Origin: Nitrospinaceae bacterium
GTDB lineage: Bacteria > Nitrospinota > Nitrospinia > Nitrospinales > VA-1
Direction of reading: 5' to 3'
Length of the DNA stretch: 32,994 bases
Assembly (NCBI GenBank): GCA_029261515.1
Contig: JAJDBE010000020.1
Location: 1 to 32,994, forward strand
The position numbers and the translations under genes are program-made. Below, piece by piece: positions 16,234 to 24,926 of the stretch (positions are counted from its first letter, which is position 1; each line of letters starts with the position of its first letter). Under the pieces are notes generated by a model, which saw nothing but the letters and a program-made list of their open reading frames with translations, ran no database searches and had not been told where the DNA came from.

Positions 16234-17103
16234 ATGAGAAACAATCTTACCACAACGAATCTTTCCCGATGTTACAAGGTTTTGAAGGTTTCTCCCAATG
16301 TGAAATGGGAGGTGGTTAAAAAATCCTACCATTCTTTGGCGAAACGATATCATCCGGACCTGAATCCCAGAAACCGGGCTTACGAAGAAAAAATTAAAGA
16401 ACTGACACGGGCTTTTAAAGTTCTGGAATCTCACTACCGGTATCAGGAAAAAGAAGACGCCGGGAAAAGGACCGCCTCTCCTGAGGAGGAGGCTCTAAAA
16501 GCAATCGAGTCCTTGAATTTCCTCTCGGTTAAAGAAGAAACTATTCAGGCGATTCCGGTAGAAACCGTCTCTCCGGAACCTGATTTTGGTCTATCGAAGA
16601 GCCAGGAAAACGATTGGAAAACAAAGTTTCAAACCGCACTTCATAAACTCGAAAAAAAATGGTTTCTGCTGGATGTGCAAAAAAACGTCCGGGTCGATCC
16701 TGCAACCGCCGTTCATGGCGGCACGATCCGCATGCGCAGCCGCAAAGAGTCGTTTCTGGTAAAAATCCCGTCCGGCTCCTGGACCCGGATGGTTCTTCGC
16801 ATCGCTGAAAAGGGGGAGTCCAGCCTGTTTGGCAGAAAACGCGGAGACCTTCTCTTGAATATCCAGGTGGTGCGGTCGAATCAGATCGATCCCGGCGAGC
16901 TGATGTTTTATTACGAGATGAAAGTCTCAAGAGAACAGATTAAAAATTCCCGTGTCATGACTCTGGAATCCGTTCACGGCCCAATCAAGTTCGTTCTGCC
17001 GCGTAACACCCGCGAAGGACAAAATTTTGTTCTGAAGTCAAAACCCAAAAGCAATGCATCCGCCTCTTCTTCGAGCCACGTGGTGACCATTCGCTTGACG
17101 TAG
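16234..17103 (+). CDS. J-domain protein (DnaJ/CbpA-like, no zinc finger)
   Basis: 289-aa Hsp40-type co-chaperone. An N-terminal J domain (residues about 10-75) has the HPD triad at 40-42 that stimulates DnaK ATPase. A low-complexity linker with many Glu and Ser follows (about 76-145). The C-terminal half resembles one DnaJ substrate-binding domain (VHGGTIRMRSRKESFLVKIP, then KRGDLLLNIQVV). The CxxCxGxG zinc finger and the Gly/Phe region of DnaJ are absent, so it is a type II or specialised J protein. It starts divergently from rlmN and converges on the lipoprotein gene. Its client is unknown. Confidence 0.85.
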   Translation: MRNNLTTTNLSRCYKVLKVSPNVKWEVVKKSYHSLAKRYHPDLNPRNRAYEEKIKELTRAFKVLESHYRYQEKEDAGKRTASPEEEALKAIESLNFLSVKEETIQAIPVETVSPEPDFGLSKSQENDWKTKFQTALHKLEKKWFLLDVQKNVRVDPATAVHGGTIRMRSRKESFLVKIPSGSWTRMVLRIAEKGESSLFGRKRGDLLLNIQVVRSNQIDPGELMFYYEMKVSREQIKNSRVMTLESVHGPIKFVLPRNTREGQNFVLKSKPKSNASASSSSHVVTIRLT

Positions 17104-17114
17104 CTGAAGTTGAA

Positions 17115-17906
17115 TCAACTCTTGAGATAATATTCCCAGAACGTATACGCCAACACCCCGCCACTGGACAGACAAATCACCAGAGTACTTCCGTATAAGC
17201 CCCAAATGGGAGCGGAGACTTCCATCCCCCTTCTTTTTATCCACCAGACGATCTCAATCAACAAGGCCAAAACCGCGCAAACAAGAGCGGCGGCGGTCAT
17301 TCCCGTGATGAACCGGCTGAGAACGACATCCGGGTTTAAATGGTTGAGAACGGCGACGGACCACACCAACGGAACCATGCTCAAAAAGAAACCGGCAAAT
17401 GCCAGCCGGTATTCGGGTTGCTTGTGGCCCAATTGAAAACGAATGCCGAGAAATAACAAGCCTGCCAGAATAATCATGAAAAAATTATTCATGATGTTTT
17501 TATCGGACTGTTCCTTGCGGATGAAGTTCAGGGCGCCCAGCACATAGCGGGATACTTCGATGTCATCCATCTCGTAATATCCGCCTTGCTTGGAATCATA
17601 CGCAAACACCCTGGCGGTGGTGGATTCGGCAGGCAGCGAAATGGCGCGGTAGCCATCTTTGTTGGCGGCCTCAATTTCCATGTAGACAATGCCGGTGTGG
17701 TATTCGAGATTGAATTTGCTCATTTCCGTCATATTTTTCGCGTAGCGGCCATTCTCCGCCTTGAATTTTTCCTGAATTTCCATGAGATCGGTCAGGGCTT
17801 TGCGGGCCTGAACGTCGGCATCGTGTTCAAAAATCTGGAAACAGGCGGATGTAAAAATTAGAAGGCTGAGTGAAAATAGTAAACGGATCGTGTTAAACTT
17901 CGTCAT
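17115..17906 (-). CDS. Lipoprotein with pilin-like domain and four TM helices
   Basis: 263-aa protein starting at ATG 17906. An N-terminal hydrophobic helix ends in FTSAC, a plausible lipobox with Cys22. The next ~90 residues resemble the soluble part of type IV pilins and pseudopilins: an amphipathic helix ARKALTDLMEIQEKFKAENG, then RYAKNMTEM, and a beta-rich segment with GYRAISLP and VFAYDSKQGG. The class III prepilin leader and GFTLxE motif are missing. Four TM helices occupy residues 135-260. I know no family with this order. A larger frame reaches 17975 but lacks a better start. The neighbouring genes give no functional hint. Confidence 0.65.
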   Translation of the reverse strand: MTKFNTIRLLFSLSLLIFTSACFQIFEHDADVQARKALTDLMEIQEKFKAENGRYAKNMTEMSKFNLEYHTGIVYMEIEAANKDGYRAISLPAESTTARVFAYDSKQGGYYEMDDIEVSRYVLGALNFIRKEQSDKNIMNNFFMIILAGLLFLGIRFQLGHKQPEYRLAFAGFFLSMVPLVWSVAVLNHLNPDVVLSRFITGMTAAALVCAVLALLIEIVWWIKRRGMEVSAPIWGLYGSTLVICLSSGGVLAYTFWEYYLKS

Positions 17907-18053
17907 GCAGGCTTTGAACCCTAATTTATTGATTTGAAAGGTGCAAGGTATAGCACAGTCGCGGCGGCCACGCAAGAGGACTTCCGGTGCTTCTGGCGGT
18001 GTTGATGACTGATTATACGGATTCTAAAACAAATTTCTATCGGTTCCTGAATA

Positions 18054-18611
18054 ATGACCCCTCATTCTATTTTAAAAAACGTCAAATTCGTCACTGGCAA
18101 TCCGAATAAGGTCCGCGAGGCCCAGGAAATCCTGGGAGTGGACCTTGAGCAGGTCGATCTCCCTGATTTGCACGAAATCCAGACCTATCAGGTGGAAGTC
18201 ATTGTCGAGCAAAAGGTCCGGCAGGCCTACGAGGCTCTGAAATGCCCCGTCATGGTCGAAGATTCCGGTCTGGTGTTTGCGGCCTGGAACGGTCTCCCCG
18301 GCGCTTTGGTCAAATGGTTCGAGGTCACCACAGGCTGTGAAGGGATGGTGAAAATGCTCGAAACATTTTCGGACAAAACGGCCTTCGCCCAATGTTATGT
18401 CGGACTCCACGATGGTAAGGATGTAAAAATCGCCAAAGGTGAGGTGCAGGGCAGGGTGGCGGATCAGTTACGCGGAAGCAACGGGTTCGGCTGGGACGTT
18501 TTATTCATTCCAGACGGTCACGACCGGACCTACGCCCAAATGCAGGCTCAGGAAAAAAACGCCATCTCCCACCGCAAAAGAGCCTTCGAAGCGTTGAAAG
18601 CGATGCTTTGA
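18054..18611 (+). CDS. rdgB: XTP/dITP diphosphatase (RdgB/HAM1 family)
   Basis: House-cleaning enzyme that hydrolyses ITP, dITP and XTP to monophosphates, keeping deaminated purines out of nucleic acids. Motifs fit the family: FVTGNPNKVREAQEIL at the N-terminus (nucleotide site), CPVMVEDSGLVFAAWNGLPG, then GSNGFGWDVLFIPDG, and KNAISHRKRAFEAL at the C-terminus. Length (185 aa) is close to the archaeal/eukaryotic-like branch. It is a single gene on the plus strand between two minus-strand genes. Confidence 0.93.
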   Translation: MTPHSILKNVKFVTGNPNKVREAQEILGVDLEQVDLPDLHEIQTYQVEVIVEQKVRQAYEALKCPVMVEDSGLVFAAWNGLPGALVKWFEVTTGCEGMVKMLETFSDKTAFAQCYVGLHDGKDVKIAKGEVQGRVADQLRGSNGFGWDVLFIPDGHDRTYAQMQAQEKNAISHRKRAFEALKAML

Positions 18612-18622
18612 AGCTGTAAAAA

Positions 18623-19030
18623 TCAGGAATCCACTCTTGCCAACATATTTTGATAGAGACTTCTCATCCACTTGTAATACGAATCCAGCTTCTTATAGGC
18701 TGAGTCCGCCGAATCCCCCTTCAGTTTTTGCGAAACCTGGCTGTAGGCGGCACCCATTTCCTGCCAGTCGGTCTTGTCGCTGGCGCATCCATTCGCCGCC
18801 GCCCATTGCCAGCACTCTTCCCAAGACTCGCAGGGCTGACCTTTTTCCGCCGTGAACGCCTGCAGACATTTCAGCGCGAGGTCATAGGTCAAGCTGAAGC
18901 GGTGCAACGCCGCGTCGCGGAAGTAGTCGGTTTTCTCGTTGCGCAAACTTTCCTCCATCCGCTGCAAGGTCCAGTCAAAATGGGTGAGCAGAATTTTAGG
19001 AGACGATGGGGATGTTTTCGGTTCAGTCAT
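18623..19030 (-). CDS. HI0074-like (nucleotidyltransferase-substrate-binding/HEPN fold) protein
   Basis: 135-aa helical protein resembling the HI0074 family, usually encoded beside a minimal nucleotidyltransferase. The match rests on THFDWTLQRMEESLRN, DAALHRFSLTYDLALKCL, and DWQEMGAAYSQVS followed by a Tyr-rich last helix. The Arg-x4-6-His motif typical of active HEPN proteins is not present where expected, and no nucleotidyltransferase is adjacent. A GTG at 19039 would add three residues; ATG 19030 is preferred. It may be a diverged orphan with a binding-only role. Confidence 0.55.
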   Translation of the reverse strand: MTEPKTSPSSPKILLTHFDWTLQRMEESLRNEKTDYFRDAALHRFSLTYDLALKCLQAFTAEKGQPCESWEECWQWAAANGCASDKTDWQEMGAAYSQVSQKLKGDSADSAYKKLDSYYKWMRSLYQNMLARVDS

Positions 19031-19206
19031 GAAACTCACTCTTTCTCTCGGTTCGTATTTTGATTATAAAGGCGAAGTTTGGAAAGTTTTACTTTTTTAG
19101 CAAAAAACCTCTGATAATAGCCATTCCCGGCAGGGTGAGGGCTTTCTAGTATCTTTTGAAAAGTAGAGGCAAAAGTGGTAGTTTTAGGGGTTTAAATTAC
19201 ACCTAG

Positions 19207-19386
19207 CAAGTTGCTGAAAAAAAACCATTCAAGGTAATGTTTACTTGAAGTCATGCTGAGCTTGTTATATTTCACCATTGGCTTCATGCCCCAGAGGGGT
19301 ATGTCGAAGCATGATCCCTGCTTCATGGCTATTTTTCACCCTTCGACAAGCTCAGGGTGACAGCTTAAGACACCTTTTCAGCACCT
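19207..19386 (+). mobile_element. MITE-like element, copy A
   Basis: 180-bp element with no coding capacity, flanked on both sides by CTAG (19203-19206, 19387-19390). Its ends are imperfect inverted repeats of GTTGCTGAAAA type. The interior holds two hairpins: CATGCCCC with GGGGTATG, and TCACCCT with AGGGTGA. It shares 65 identical bases (19250-19314) and 27 identical bases (19336-19362) with copy B at 24521-24713, which lies in the opposite orientation. The 4-bp YTAR duplications fit what I recall for the IS5 group. Confidence 0.85.
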
Positions 19387-19420
19387 CTAGTTTAACGATT
19401 TATTCATTTTTACGGAATCC

Positions 19421-19873
19421 ATGAGCGACAATCATAGGTTTATCGACAACGGCGACGGGACGGTCACCGACAAGGAAAAGGGGCTCATGTGGACCCACAC
19501 GGACTCGATGATCGATCTCAAAAAATGGATCAATTATCAGGATGCCATGGATTACGCCCGGGAATTGCGGGAAAAAAAATTCGCCGGTTATGATGACTGG
19601 CGCTTACCGTCGAGAGACGAACTGGCTACCGTTTATGATGAGACATCCTCCATCAAAGACAAGTTTGGCAAGGACATTCACATCAGCGATCAATTTTCTC
19701 CGGGAGGCGGATTTTCGATGATCGCCGACCTGGTTCCCGGACGCATGCGCACCTGGGTGTTCAACATCAGAACTGGCGAATATTCCCAACCCGACGGGCT
19801 GTGGACCATCGCGGATGCCGCCAGAGCGGTGCGTACCATCCAGCCGGATGATTTAAAGAAAATCGAGTCGTAA
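19421..19873 (+). CDS. DUF1566 (Lcl C-terminal domain) protein
   Basis: 150-aa protein with the DUF1566/Lcl_C signature: [19 protein letters not shown], a middle YAREL...[14 protein letters not shown] block, and a C-terminal [14 protein letters not shown] segment in place of the usual RAVR ending. The fold is C-type-lectin/FGE-like, typically found in secreted or surface proteins, but this copy has no signal peptide. It starts 31 bp after MITE copy A and ends 20 bp before acs, so it may share acs transcription. Function is unknown. Confidence 0.85.
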   Translation: MSDNHRFIDNGDGTVTDKEKGLMWTHTDSMIDLKKWINYQDAMDYARELREKKFAGYDDWRLPSRDELATVYDETSSIKDKFGKDIHISDQFSPGGGFSMIADLVPGRMRTWVFNIRTGEYSQPDGLWTIADAARAVRTIQPDDLKKIES

Positions 19874-19893
19874 TAAATTCAGGAGACACGTTA

Positions 19894-21882
19894 ATGAGCG
19901 ACAGTGAAATCCATCATCCACCTGCGGGCTTCAGCGAAAAAGCGTGGATTCAAAATATGGAGCAATACCGGAAAATGTACGACCATTCAGTCCAAGATCC
20001 GGAAGGATTCTGGGCGGAACAGGCGGACAAGTTTGTCTGGTTCAAAAAATGGGACGAGGTCCGCAATTTTAATTACAACGTAAAAAACGGGCCTATTTTC
20101 ATCGAATGGTTTAAAGGCGGGAAAACCAACATCACCGCCAATTGCCTGGACCGGCACCTGGAAACGCGGGCCGATCAAACCGCAATCATCTGGGAAGGCA
20201 ACGAACCGGGAGAATCCAAAAGCGTCACCTACAGGGAACTGCACGAACAGGTGTGCAAATTCGCCAACGTGCTGAAAAAACACGGCGTCAAAAAGGGAGA
20301 CCGGGTCACGATTTACATGCCAATGGTGGTGGAACTGGCGGTGGCGATGCTGTCCTGCGCCCGAATTGGCGCGATTCACTCAATCGTGTTTGGCGGCTTT
20401 TCGGCGCTGTCTCTCGGCGAACGGATTCACGACTCATCTTCCAAGCTGATGGTGACGACAGACGGAGCCTTCCGCGGCAAAAAACCGGTACCGCTAAAAG
20501 GCAACGCCGACGAAGCCATCGAGATCGCTAAAAAACTGGGCGAGCACGTTGAAAAGTGCATCGTCGTCGAACGCGTCGGAGCAAAAATTTCCATCAACAT
20601 GACCCCGGGGCGGGATTTCTGGTGGCACGAGGAAATGCAAAACGCTTCCGCCGATTGCGAAGCGGAGCCGATGGATGCGGAAGATCCGTTGTTTCTTCTT
20701 TATACTTCCGGCTCCACCGGGAAACCCAAAGGGGTCCAGCACAATGTGGGCGGTTATATGATTTTCGCGGCGCTCACGCATAAATATATTTTCGACTACC
20801 ATGATGGCGACATCTGGTGGTGCACGGCGGACATCGGCTGGGTGACGGGGCATTCTTACATCATCTACGGGCCTCTCGGCAACGGCGCCACCACCATCAT
20901 GTTTGAGGGAATCCCGACGTACCCCGATGCAGGCCGCTTCTGGGACGTGGTGGACAAATACAAGGTGACACAATTTTATACCGCACCCACCGCCATCCGG
21001 TCGCTGATGTCGCACGGCGAAGAAATTCCCGCGAAATACGATCTGTCTTCTCTCAAGGTGCTGGGTTCTGTGGGCGAACCGATCAATCCGGAAGCCTGGC
21101 GCTGGTACCACAAGAATATCGGACGCGGAAAATGCCCGGTGGTGGACACCTGGTGGCAGACGGAGACCGGAGGCATTCTCATCACGCCGCTCCCTGGATG
21201 CACGCCACTCAAACCGGGATCGGCGACGTTTCCTTTTTTTGGAGTCAAGCCGGCGGTGATCGAGTCCGAAACCGGAAAGGTCAAGGAAGGCAATGGCGTG
21301 ACCGGTGTGTTGGCGCTTGCGGAACCCTGGCCGGGGCAGATGCGCACGGTTTACGGCGATCATGAGCGGTTCGAGGAAACCTATTTCAAGCTTTATCCAG
21401 GGTATTATTTCACTGGCGACGGCTGCCGCCGCGACGAAGACGGGTATTACTGGATCACTGGCCGGGTGGATGATGTCATCAATGTCGCCGGACACCGCAT
21501 CGGCACAGCAGAGGTGGAATCGGCATTGGTTCTGCACGAAGCGGTTTCAGAGGCGGCGGTGGTGGGCTATCCGCATCCGATCAAAGGGCAGGGGATCTAT
21601 GCTTACATTTCCCTGATGGATGGAGTGGAATACAGCGATGAACTGGGAACGAAACTTAAAAATTTTGTACGCAAGGAGATCGGGCCGATCGCGGCGCCGG
21701 ATGTGATTCAATGGGCGCCCGGACTGCCGAAAACACGTTCAGGAAAAATCATGCGCCGTATTTTGCGAAAAATCGCGGCGGACGAAGCCGATCAATTGGG
21801 TGATGTGTCAACGTTGGCCGATCCTTCGGTGGTCGAAGAGTTGAAGGATTCGTATCAGAAGCTTAAGGAGAATAACAGCTGA
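19894..21882 (+). CDS. acs: Acetyl-CoA synthetase (AMP-forming)
   Basis: Activates acetate to acetyl-CoA through acetyl-AMP in the cytoplasm. The 662 aa length and sequence are full and canonical: the P-loop [69 protein letters not shown], and [12 protein letters not shown], whose Lys is the usual acetylation switch. AGGAG lies 8 bases before the ATG. The DUF1566 gene ends 20 bp upstream, and a perfect dyad lies 18 bp after the stop. With PDH upstream in the window it provides a second route to acetyl-CoA. It sits between the two inverted MITE copies. Confidence 0.97.
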   Translation: MSDSEIHHPPAGFSEKAWIQNMEQYRKMYDHSVQDPEGFWAEQADKFVWFKKWDEVRNFNYNVKNGPIFIEWFKGGKTNITANCLDRHLETRADQTAIIWEGNEPGESKSVTYRELHEQVCKFANVLKKHGVKKGDRVTIYMPMVVELAVAMLSCARIGAIHSIVFGGFSALSLGERIHDSSSKLMVTTDGAFRGKKPVPLKGNADEAIEIAKKLGEHVEKCIVVERVGAKISINMTPGRDFWWHEEMQNASADCEAEPMDAEDPLFLLYTSGSTGKPKGVQHNVGGYMIFAALTHKYIFDYHDGDIWWCTADIGWVTGHSYIIYGPLGNGATTIMFEGIPTYPDAGRFWDVVDKYKVTQFYTAPTAIRSLMSHGEEIPAKYDLSSLKVLGSVGEPINPEAWRWYHKNIGRGKCPVVDTWWQTETGGILITPLPGCTPLKPGSATFPFFGVKPAVIESETGKVKEGNGVTGVLALAEPWPGQMRTVYGDHERFEETYFKLYPGYYFTGDGCRRDEDGYYWITGRVDDVINVAGHRIGTAEVESALVLHEAVSEAAVVGYPHPIKGQGIYAYISLMDGVEYSDELGTKLKNFVRKEIGPIAAPDVIQWAPGLPKTRSGKIMRRILRKIAADEADQLGDVSTLADPSVVEELKDSYQKLKENNS

Positions 21883-21899
21883 AGGCAGGAAGTCCGGGA

Positions 21900-21929
21900 T
21901 CATGGAGTTGAACAAGTTCAACTCCATGA
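21900..21929 (+). terminator. Perfect 14-bp dyad after acs
   Basis: TCATGGAGTTGAAC and its exact complement form a 14-bp stem separated by AA, starting 18 bp after the acs stop. No T-run follows, so it may be a Rho-type or RNA-stabilising 3' structure rather than an intrinsic terminator. Confidence 0.5.
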
Positions 21930-21969
21930 CTTCTCACATAGTGAAAAGAGAAAGGTACCCCTCCCTCCC

Positions 21970-22100
21970 CCAAAAGAGCGCTAATATTCAAAAGGGTATA
22001 AATTTCAAAGGATTATCTTTTAAACTTATCCAACTTATCGCGGATTGTCAACGGAATTGTTTTGATTTTATTTAAAATAGGAATTTTTGCGCTCTTTTGG
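21970..22100. repeat. 131-bp inverted-repeat element between acs and the TPR gene
   Basis: The two ends are 20-bp inverted repeats matching at 18 positions, including 12 perfect outer bases (CCAAAAGAGCGC and its complement). The 91-bp interior is AT-rich with no ORF. The right end stops one base before the TPR stop codon. No target-site duplication is visible. It could be a second type of small mobile element or a long-range transcript hairpin for the TPR gene. Confidence 0.5.
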
Positions 22101-22101
22101 A

Positions 22102-24513
22102 CTAGCTCTTTTCCGGCATAAACTGGCTTGAAACGGGGAGAAAAGTAGGTCGTTTGATGCGGATGTTCTGCGTGGCAAGCAGTTGCTTGACCTGGCTTAA
22201 ACCTTTATTGGAATGGCTGTTCAGCGGTTCCAGATTCAACGACCGGATGAAGGCCGCACGCGATTCGTTGAGCCTGTGCAGTTGCAGATAGACCCACCCC
22301 AATCCGTCGTAGGCGTCCGGTTGCTGTGGCTGACGCCGCAACTCATCCTGATAATAGCGAATAGCTTCCCGGTAATTTTTTAATTGGTAATGGGCGCGGG
22401 CCAATTTCGTCCTGACAGTTGTCTGAATTCCAAACAGGCCCTCGCCTTTGGCATTGTATACGGTCTCCGTCACCCCGGAAGAATCGGGGTTGATGGCCAG
22501 AGCCTGTTTCAGGGATTCAATGGCCAGCTCGAATTGTCCCAAGCGAAAACGGTTGTAGCCGATTCCTTTTTGCGCTTCGGATTTATTGGGCTGTTTGTTC
22601 AGGGATGCCTCAAACATGGCGATGGATTTTTCATAACTCCGCTCCTTAAAAAAGGCCCAGCCCAGTTTGTTGTAGACCTGCCAACCGAATCGTTGATTAT
22701 CCGCAAAAAACAAAAGCTCGTCGGAAAGAACGGCGTCCGGATCCAGAGAAATGGCTTTCAAGAATAGTTCGACGGCCATGTCCGGGTCGTTCAAGCGGTA
22801 GTGAGTCCACCCCAGCCCCATGTAAAGGGAAGCTCGCAGAGGATCGCTTTGTAATTCGCGTTCAAAATACCTTCTGGCGCGATTGGCTTGCCAGCCGTGC
22901 ATGAGACTCCAATCCAATTTGTAGTCGATTTGCCTTTGATCCGGGTGGCCGGTTTTGGCAATTTTCAGGTAGACGACTGCATCGTTATACTTTTCCAATT
23001 CAAAAAAGGCGGTCCCCATGCCTTTGGCGGCATCGGATTTAAAGGCGGGATGTTTTTGCGCCTGTTTGAATTTCTCAAGTGCTTCCCAGTATTGCCCCTT
23101 TTCCAACTGGCTCCAGCCCAATCCATTAAAGGCCTCGGCCAAAGGTTTATTCAATCTCTGAATAGGCCGTTGCGCCTCTATATAGTCATAATAGAGGCGT
23201 GCGGCTTCTTTGAAGTTTCCTTTGTTAAATGCCTGGTTGGCCTCATAAAGGTCGGGTTCCAGAGTTTTCTGTACGACTTCCATTCCCCGAAGAGCGGTTT
23301 GGCTTCCCGGTTCCAGAGCCAGCGCTTTTTGGAAATAATTTCTCGCCGATTCGTGCTCGCCCTTTTTTAATTCCACCATTCCGAGTTGGGTTTGAGGGTG
23401 GGACCAATGGGGAAACTTTTCCGCCAGTTCGCGGAATTTTTTTTCGGCAATTCCCAGTTTATTCATGTCCAGATAATATTGGGCGAACGCCGCCTTCTTC
23501 ATTTTAAGACGATGGACTTCTTTGACGCCCTCGACCAATCCGCTAAAGTTGGGAAAAGTGATAGCGATGGTTTGAAACACTTCCTCCGCTTCCAGTATTT
23601 TATTAGTTTTGAGATAGCTCCAGGCGAGGCCGGTTCTGGCATCCAGTGACTGTGACAGAGGTTCGGGCAGGTCTTGAAAAGCCTGCAACGCTCGCCTGTA
23701 AAAACGATTGCGGTAATATTTCCAGGCGTCCTCAATAGCACTATTCTCCGGCTGGTTCAGATGCCAGAGGATACTGCGATAGCGCGGGTGCTCCACAGGA
23801 AGGGCAAACAGCGAGAGTGTCCCTACGGCATGGGAAACAACGGGCAGGGGAACATCCGGCGAATCTTCATGCGCCGTTTGCCAGAAGCTCAGCATCTGTT
23901 GAACTTCCCTGGGATTGAAGATTTTTTGCAGTTCGGGAACTGCCAGAGCTAAATTTTTCTGTTTCAGGTAAACGACCGCTCTCCCTTTATGAACTTCGTA
24001 GGATTCCGGGGAAAGTTTCTCAGCCAGCGCAAAGGTGTCCAAAGCCTGCTTGTATTGGTTCATGCTCACATAGCACCAGGCCATTCCCAAAACAGGGGAG
24101 GGGTCTTTCCGATAGGCTGTATGGTTCCTCTCGAATGCAAGGAGAGCCAGATCGTATTTTTTCTGATAAAAATACGTCCAGGGCAGAAGGTTCAATGCGT
24201 CGGATTGCTCCGGTGCCTGCACAAGTGTTTTTTTGAAGTAGTGCTCCGCCGCTTTATAATTTTGCTGATGAAGCTGCTGCCGGGCAAATTGCAAATCCTG
24301 CATGTAGGGCAAGGGAGTGGACTTCTTGGCTGGAAGGAGAAAGGCTTTGGCCGTTACCATCGGTTTGCCGCTGGATTTTTCCTCGGAAAGCCAGTTTTTC
24401 CTGATGAGGTTTTTCGAAAAGTCCAGGGACCCACAGCCCGTTAAAACAATCATGAGGGCCCCGGCGGATATGAGCTGCACTCGGCCTTTTATTTTTTGAT
24501 AGATTATTTTCAT
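22102..24513 (-). CDS. Large TPR-repeat lipoprotein
   Basis: 803-aa protein with a lipoprotein signal (SAGALMIVLTGC, Cys27) and tetratricopeptide repeats over most of its length. Well-formed units include YKAAEHYFKKTLVQAPEQSD, ARNYFQKALALEPGSQTALR, DMAVELFLKAISLDPD and YREAIRYYQDELRRQPQQPD. The lipid anchor and repeats suggest a periplasmic or outer-membrane scaffold, as in exopolysaccharide or secretion machineries, but no partner genes are adjacent. MITE copy B begins 7 bp upstream of the start codon, and no good ribosome binding site remains between them. The stop lies next to the 21970-22100 inverted repeat. Confidence 0.9.
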   Translation of the reverse strand: MKIIYQKIKGRVQLISAGALMIVLTGCGSLDFSKNLIRKNWLSEEKSSGKPMVTAKAFLLPAKKSTPLPYMQDLQFARQQLHQQNYKAAEHYFKKTLVQAPEQSDALNLLPWTYFYQKKYDLALLAFERNHTAYRKDPSPVLGMAWCYVSMNQYKQALDTFALAEKLSPESYEVHKGRAVVYLKQKNLALAVPELQKIFNPREVQQMLSFWQTAHEDSPDVPLPVVSHAVGTLSLFALPVEHPRYRSILWHLNQPENSAIEDAWKYYRNRFYRRALQAFQDLPEPLSQSLDARTGLAWSYLKTNKILEAEEVFQTIAITFPNFSGLVEGVKEVHRLKMKKAAFAQYYLDMNKLGIAEKKFRELAEKFPHWSHPQTQLGMVELKKGEHESARNYFQKALALEPGSQTALRGMEVVQKTLEPDLYEANQAFNKGNFKEAARLYYDYIEAQRPIQRLNKPLAEAFNGLGWSQLEKGQYWEALEKFKQAQKHPAFKSDAAKGMGTAFFELEKYNDAVVYLKIAKTGHPDQRQIDYKLDWSLMHGWQANRARRYFERELQSDPLRASLYMGLGWTHYRLNDPDMAVELFLKAISLDPDAVLSDELLFFADNQRFGWQVYNKLGWAFFKERSYEKSIAMFEASLNKQPNKSEAQKGIGYNRFRLGQFELAIESLKQALAINPDSSGVTETVYNAKGEGLFGIQTTVRTKLARAHYQLKNYREAIRYYQDELRRQPQQPDAYDGLGWVYLQLHRLNESRAAFIRSLNLEPLNSHSNKGLSQVKQLLATQNIRIKRPTFLPVSSQFMPEKS

Positions 24514-24520
24514 AGATTAG

Positions 24521-24713
24521 CAGGTTGCTGAAAAAGCATTTTAAAAATTGCCTCAAGTTGTCACCCTGAGCTTGTCGAAGGGTGATAATAGGTTGTAAAA
24601 TAGGGCTCATGCTTCGACATACCCCTCTGGGGCATGAAGCCAATGGTGAAATATAACAAGCTCAGCATGACATCAGGCAAATAGTGCCTTGAATGGACTT
24701 TCTCAGCAACCTG
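24521..24713 (-). mobile_element. MITE-like element, copy B
   Basis: 193-bp element in inverted orientation to copy A at 19207-19386, flanked by TTAG on both sides (24517-24520, 24714-24717). The ends CAGGTTGCTGA and TCAGCAACCTG are exact inverted repeats of 11 bases. It shares 65- and 27-base identical blocks with copy A (24607-24671, 24559-24585). Clear ends, YTAR-type flanks and two copies make it a transposed non-coding element, possibly driven by an IS5-group transposase elsewhere in the genome. Confidence 0.88.
24538..24564 (-). promoter_or_regulatory. Possible outward promoter inside MITE copy B
   Basis: On the minus strand GTGACA (24564-24559) and TAAAAT (24543-24538) are separated by 15 bp, slightly short. 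A start near 24530 would give a very short leader for the TPR gene. It would mean the element supplies the gene's promoter; this is a pattern match only. Confidence 0.3.
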
Positions 24714-24869
24714 TTAGAAAGGCTTGGCTGATTCCGGTTCTCGGTTCGTTATCGGCACATTCCCCGGATATTTGAGGCGAGTTCCTTGTTTTTTTACGAT
24801 TTACTCCTTTTTTGTCAATCAGATAGGGGCTGAAACGGTTTCGTGTCGCCTGCTTTTATGGATTATTTT

Positions 24870-24897
24870 TTGTAAAAAAACTCCAACGTGGTATTAT
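24870..24897 (+). promoter_or_regulatory. Candidate promoter for the SUMF1-fold lipoprotein gene
   Basis: TTGTAA (24870-24875), a 16-bp spacer and TATTAT (24892-24897) predict a start near 24904, giving a leader of about 23 nt before the ATG at 24927. The -10 is strong (five of six); the -35 has four of six matches. Confidence 0.5.
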
Positions 24898-24926
24898 TTC
24901 CAATTTCCCTAAAGTGACCTAAATCA

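Noticed and set aside
16031-16234. 67-codon plus-strand frame before the J-domain gene
   Set aside because: Starts inside the palindrome, has no ribosome binding site and an unconvincing composition.
20494-21537. Long antisense frame of 347 codons opposite acs
   Set aside because: It is the shadow of a full, strongly conserved acs gene; the translation shows no family motif.
24607-24671. A CRISPR array from repeated palindromic pieces
   Set aside because: Only two inverted copies far apart exist, with no regular repeat-spacer pattern and no cas gene.
19207-24713. A composite transposon with its own transposase
   Set aside because: No transposase or recombinase gene is present between or beside the copies, so only non-autonomous elements are claimed.
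24724-24912. 62-codon plus-strand frame between MITE B and the SUMF1 gene
   Set aside because: Overlaps the candidate promoter and shows no family signature.
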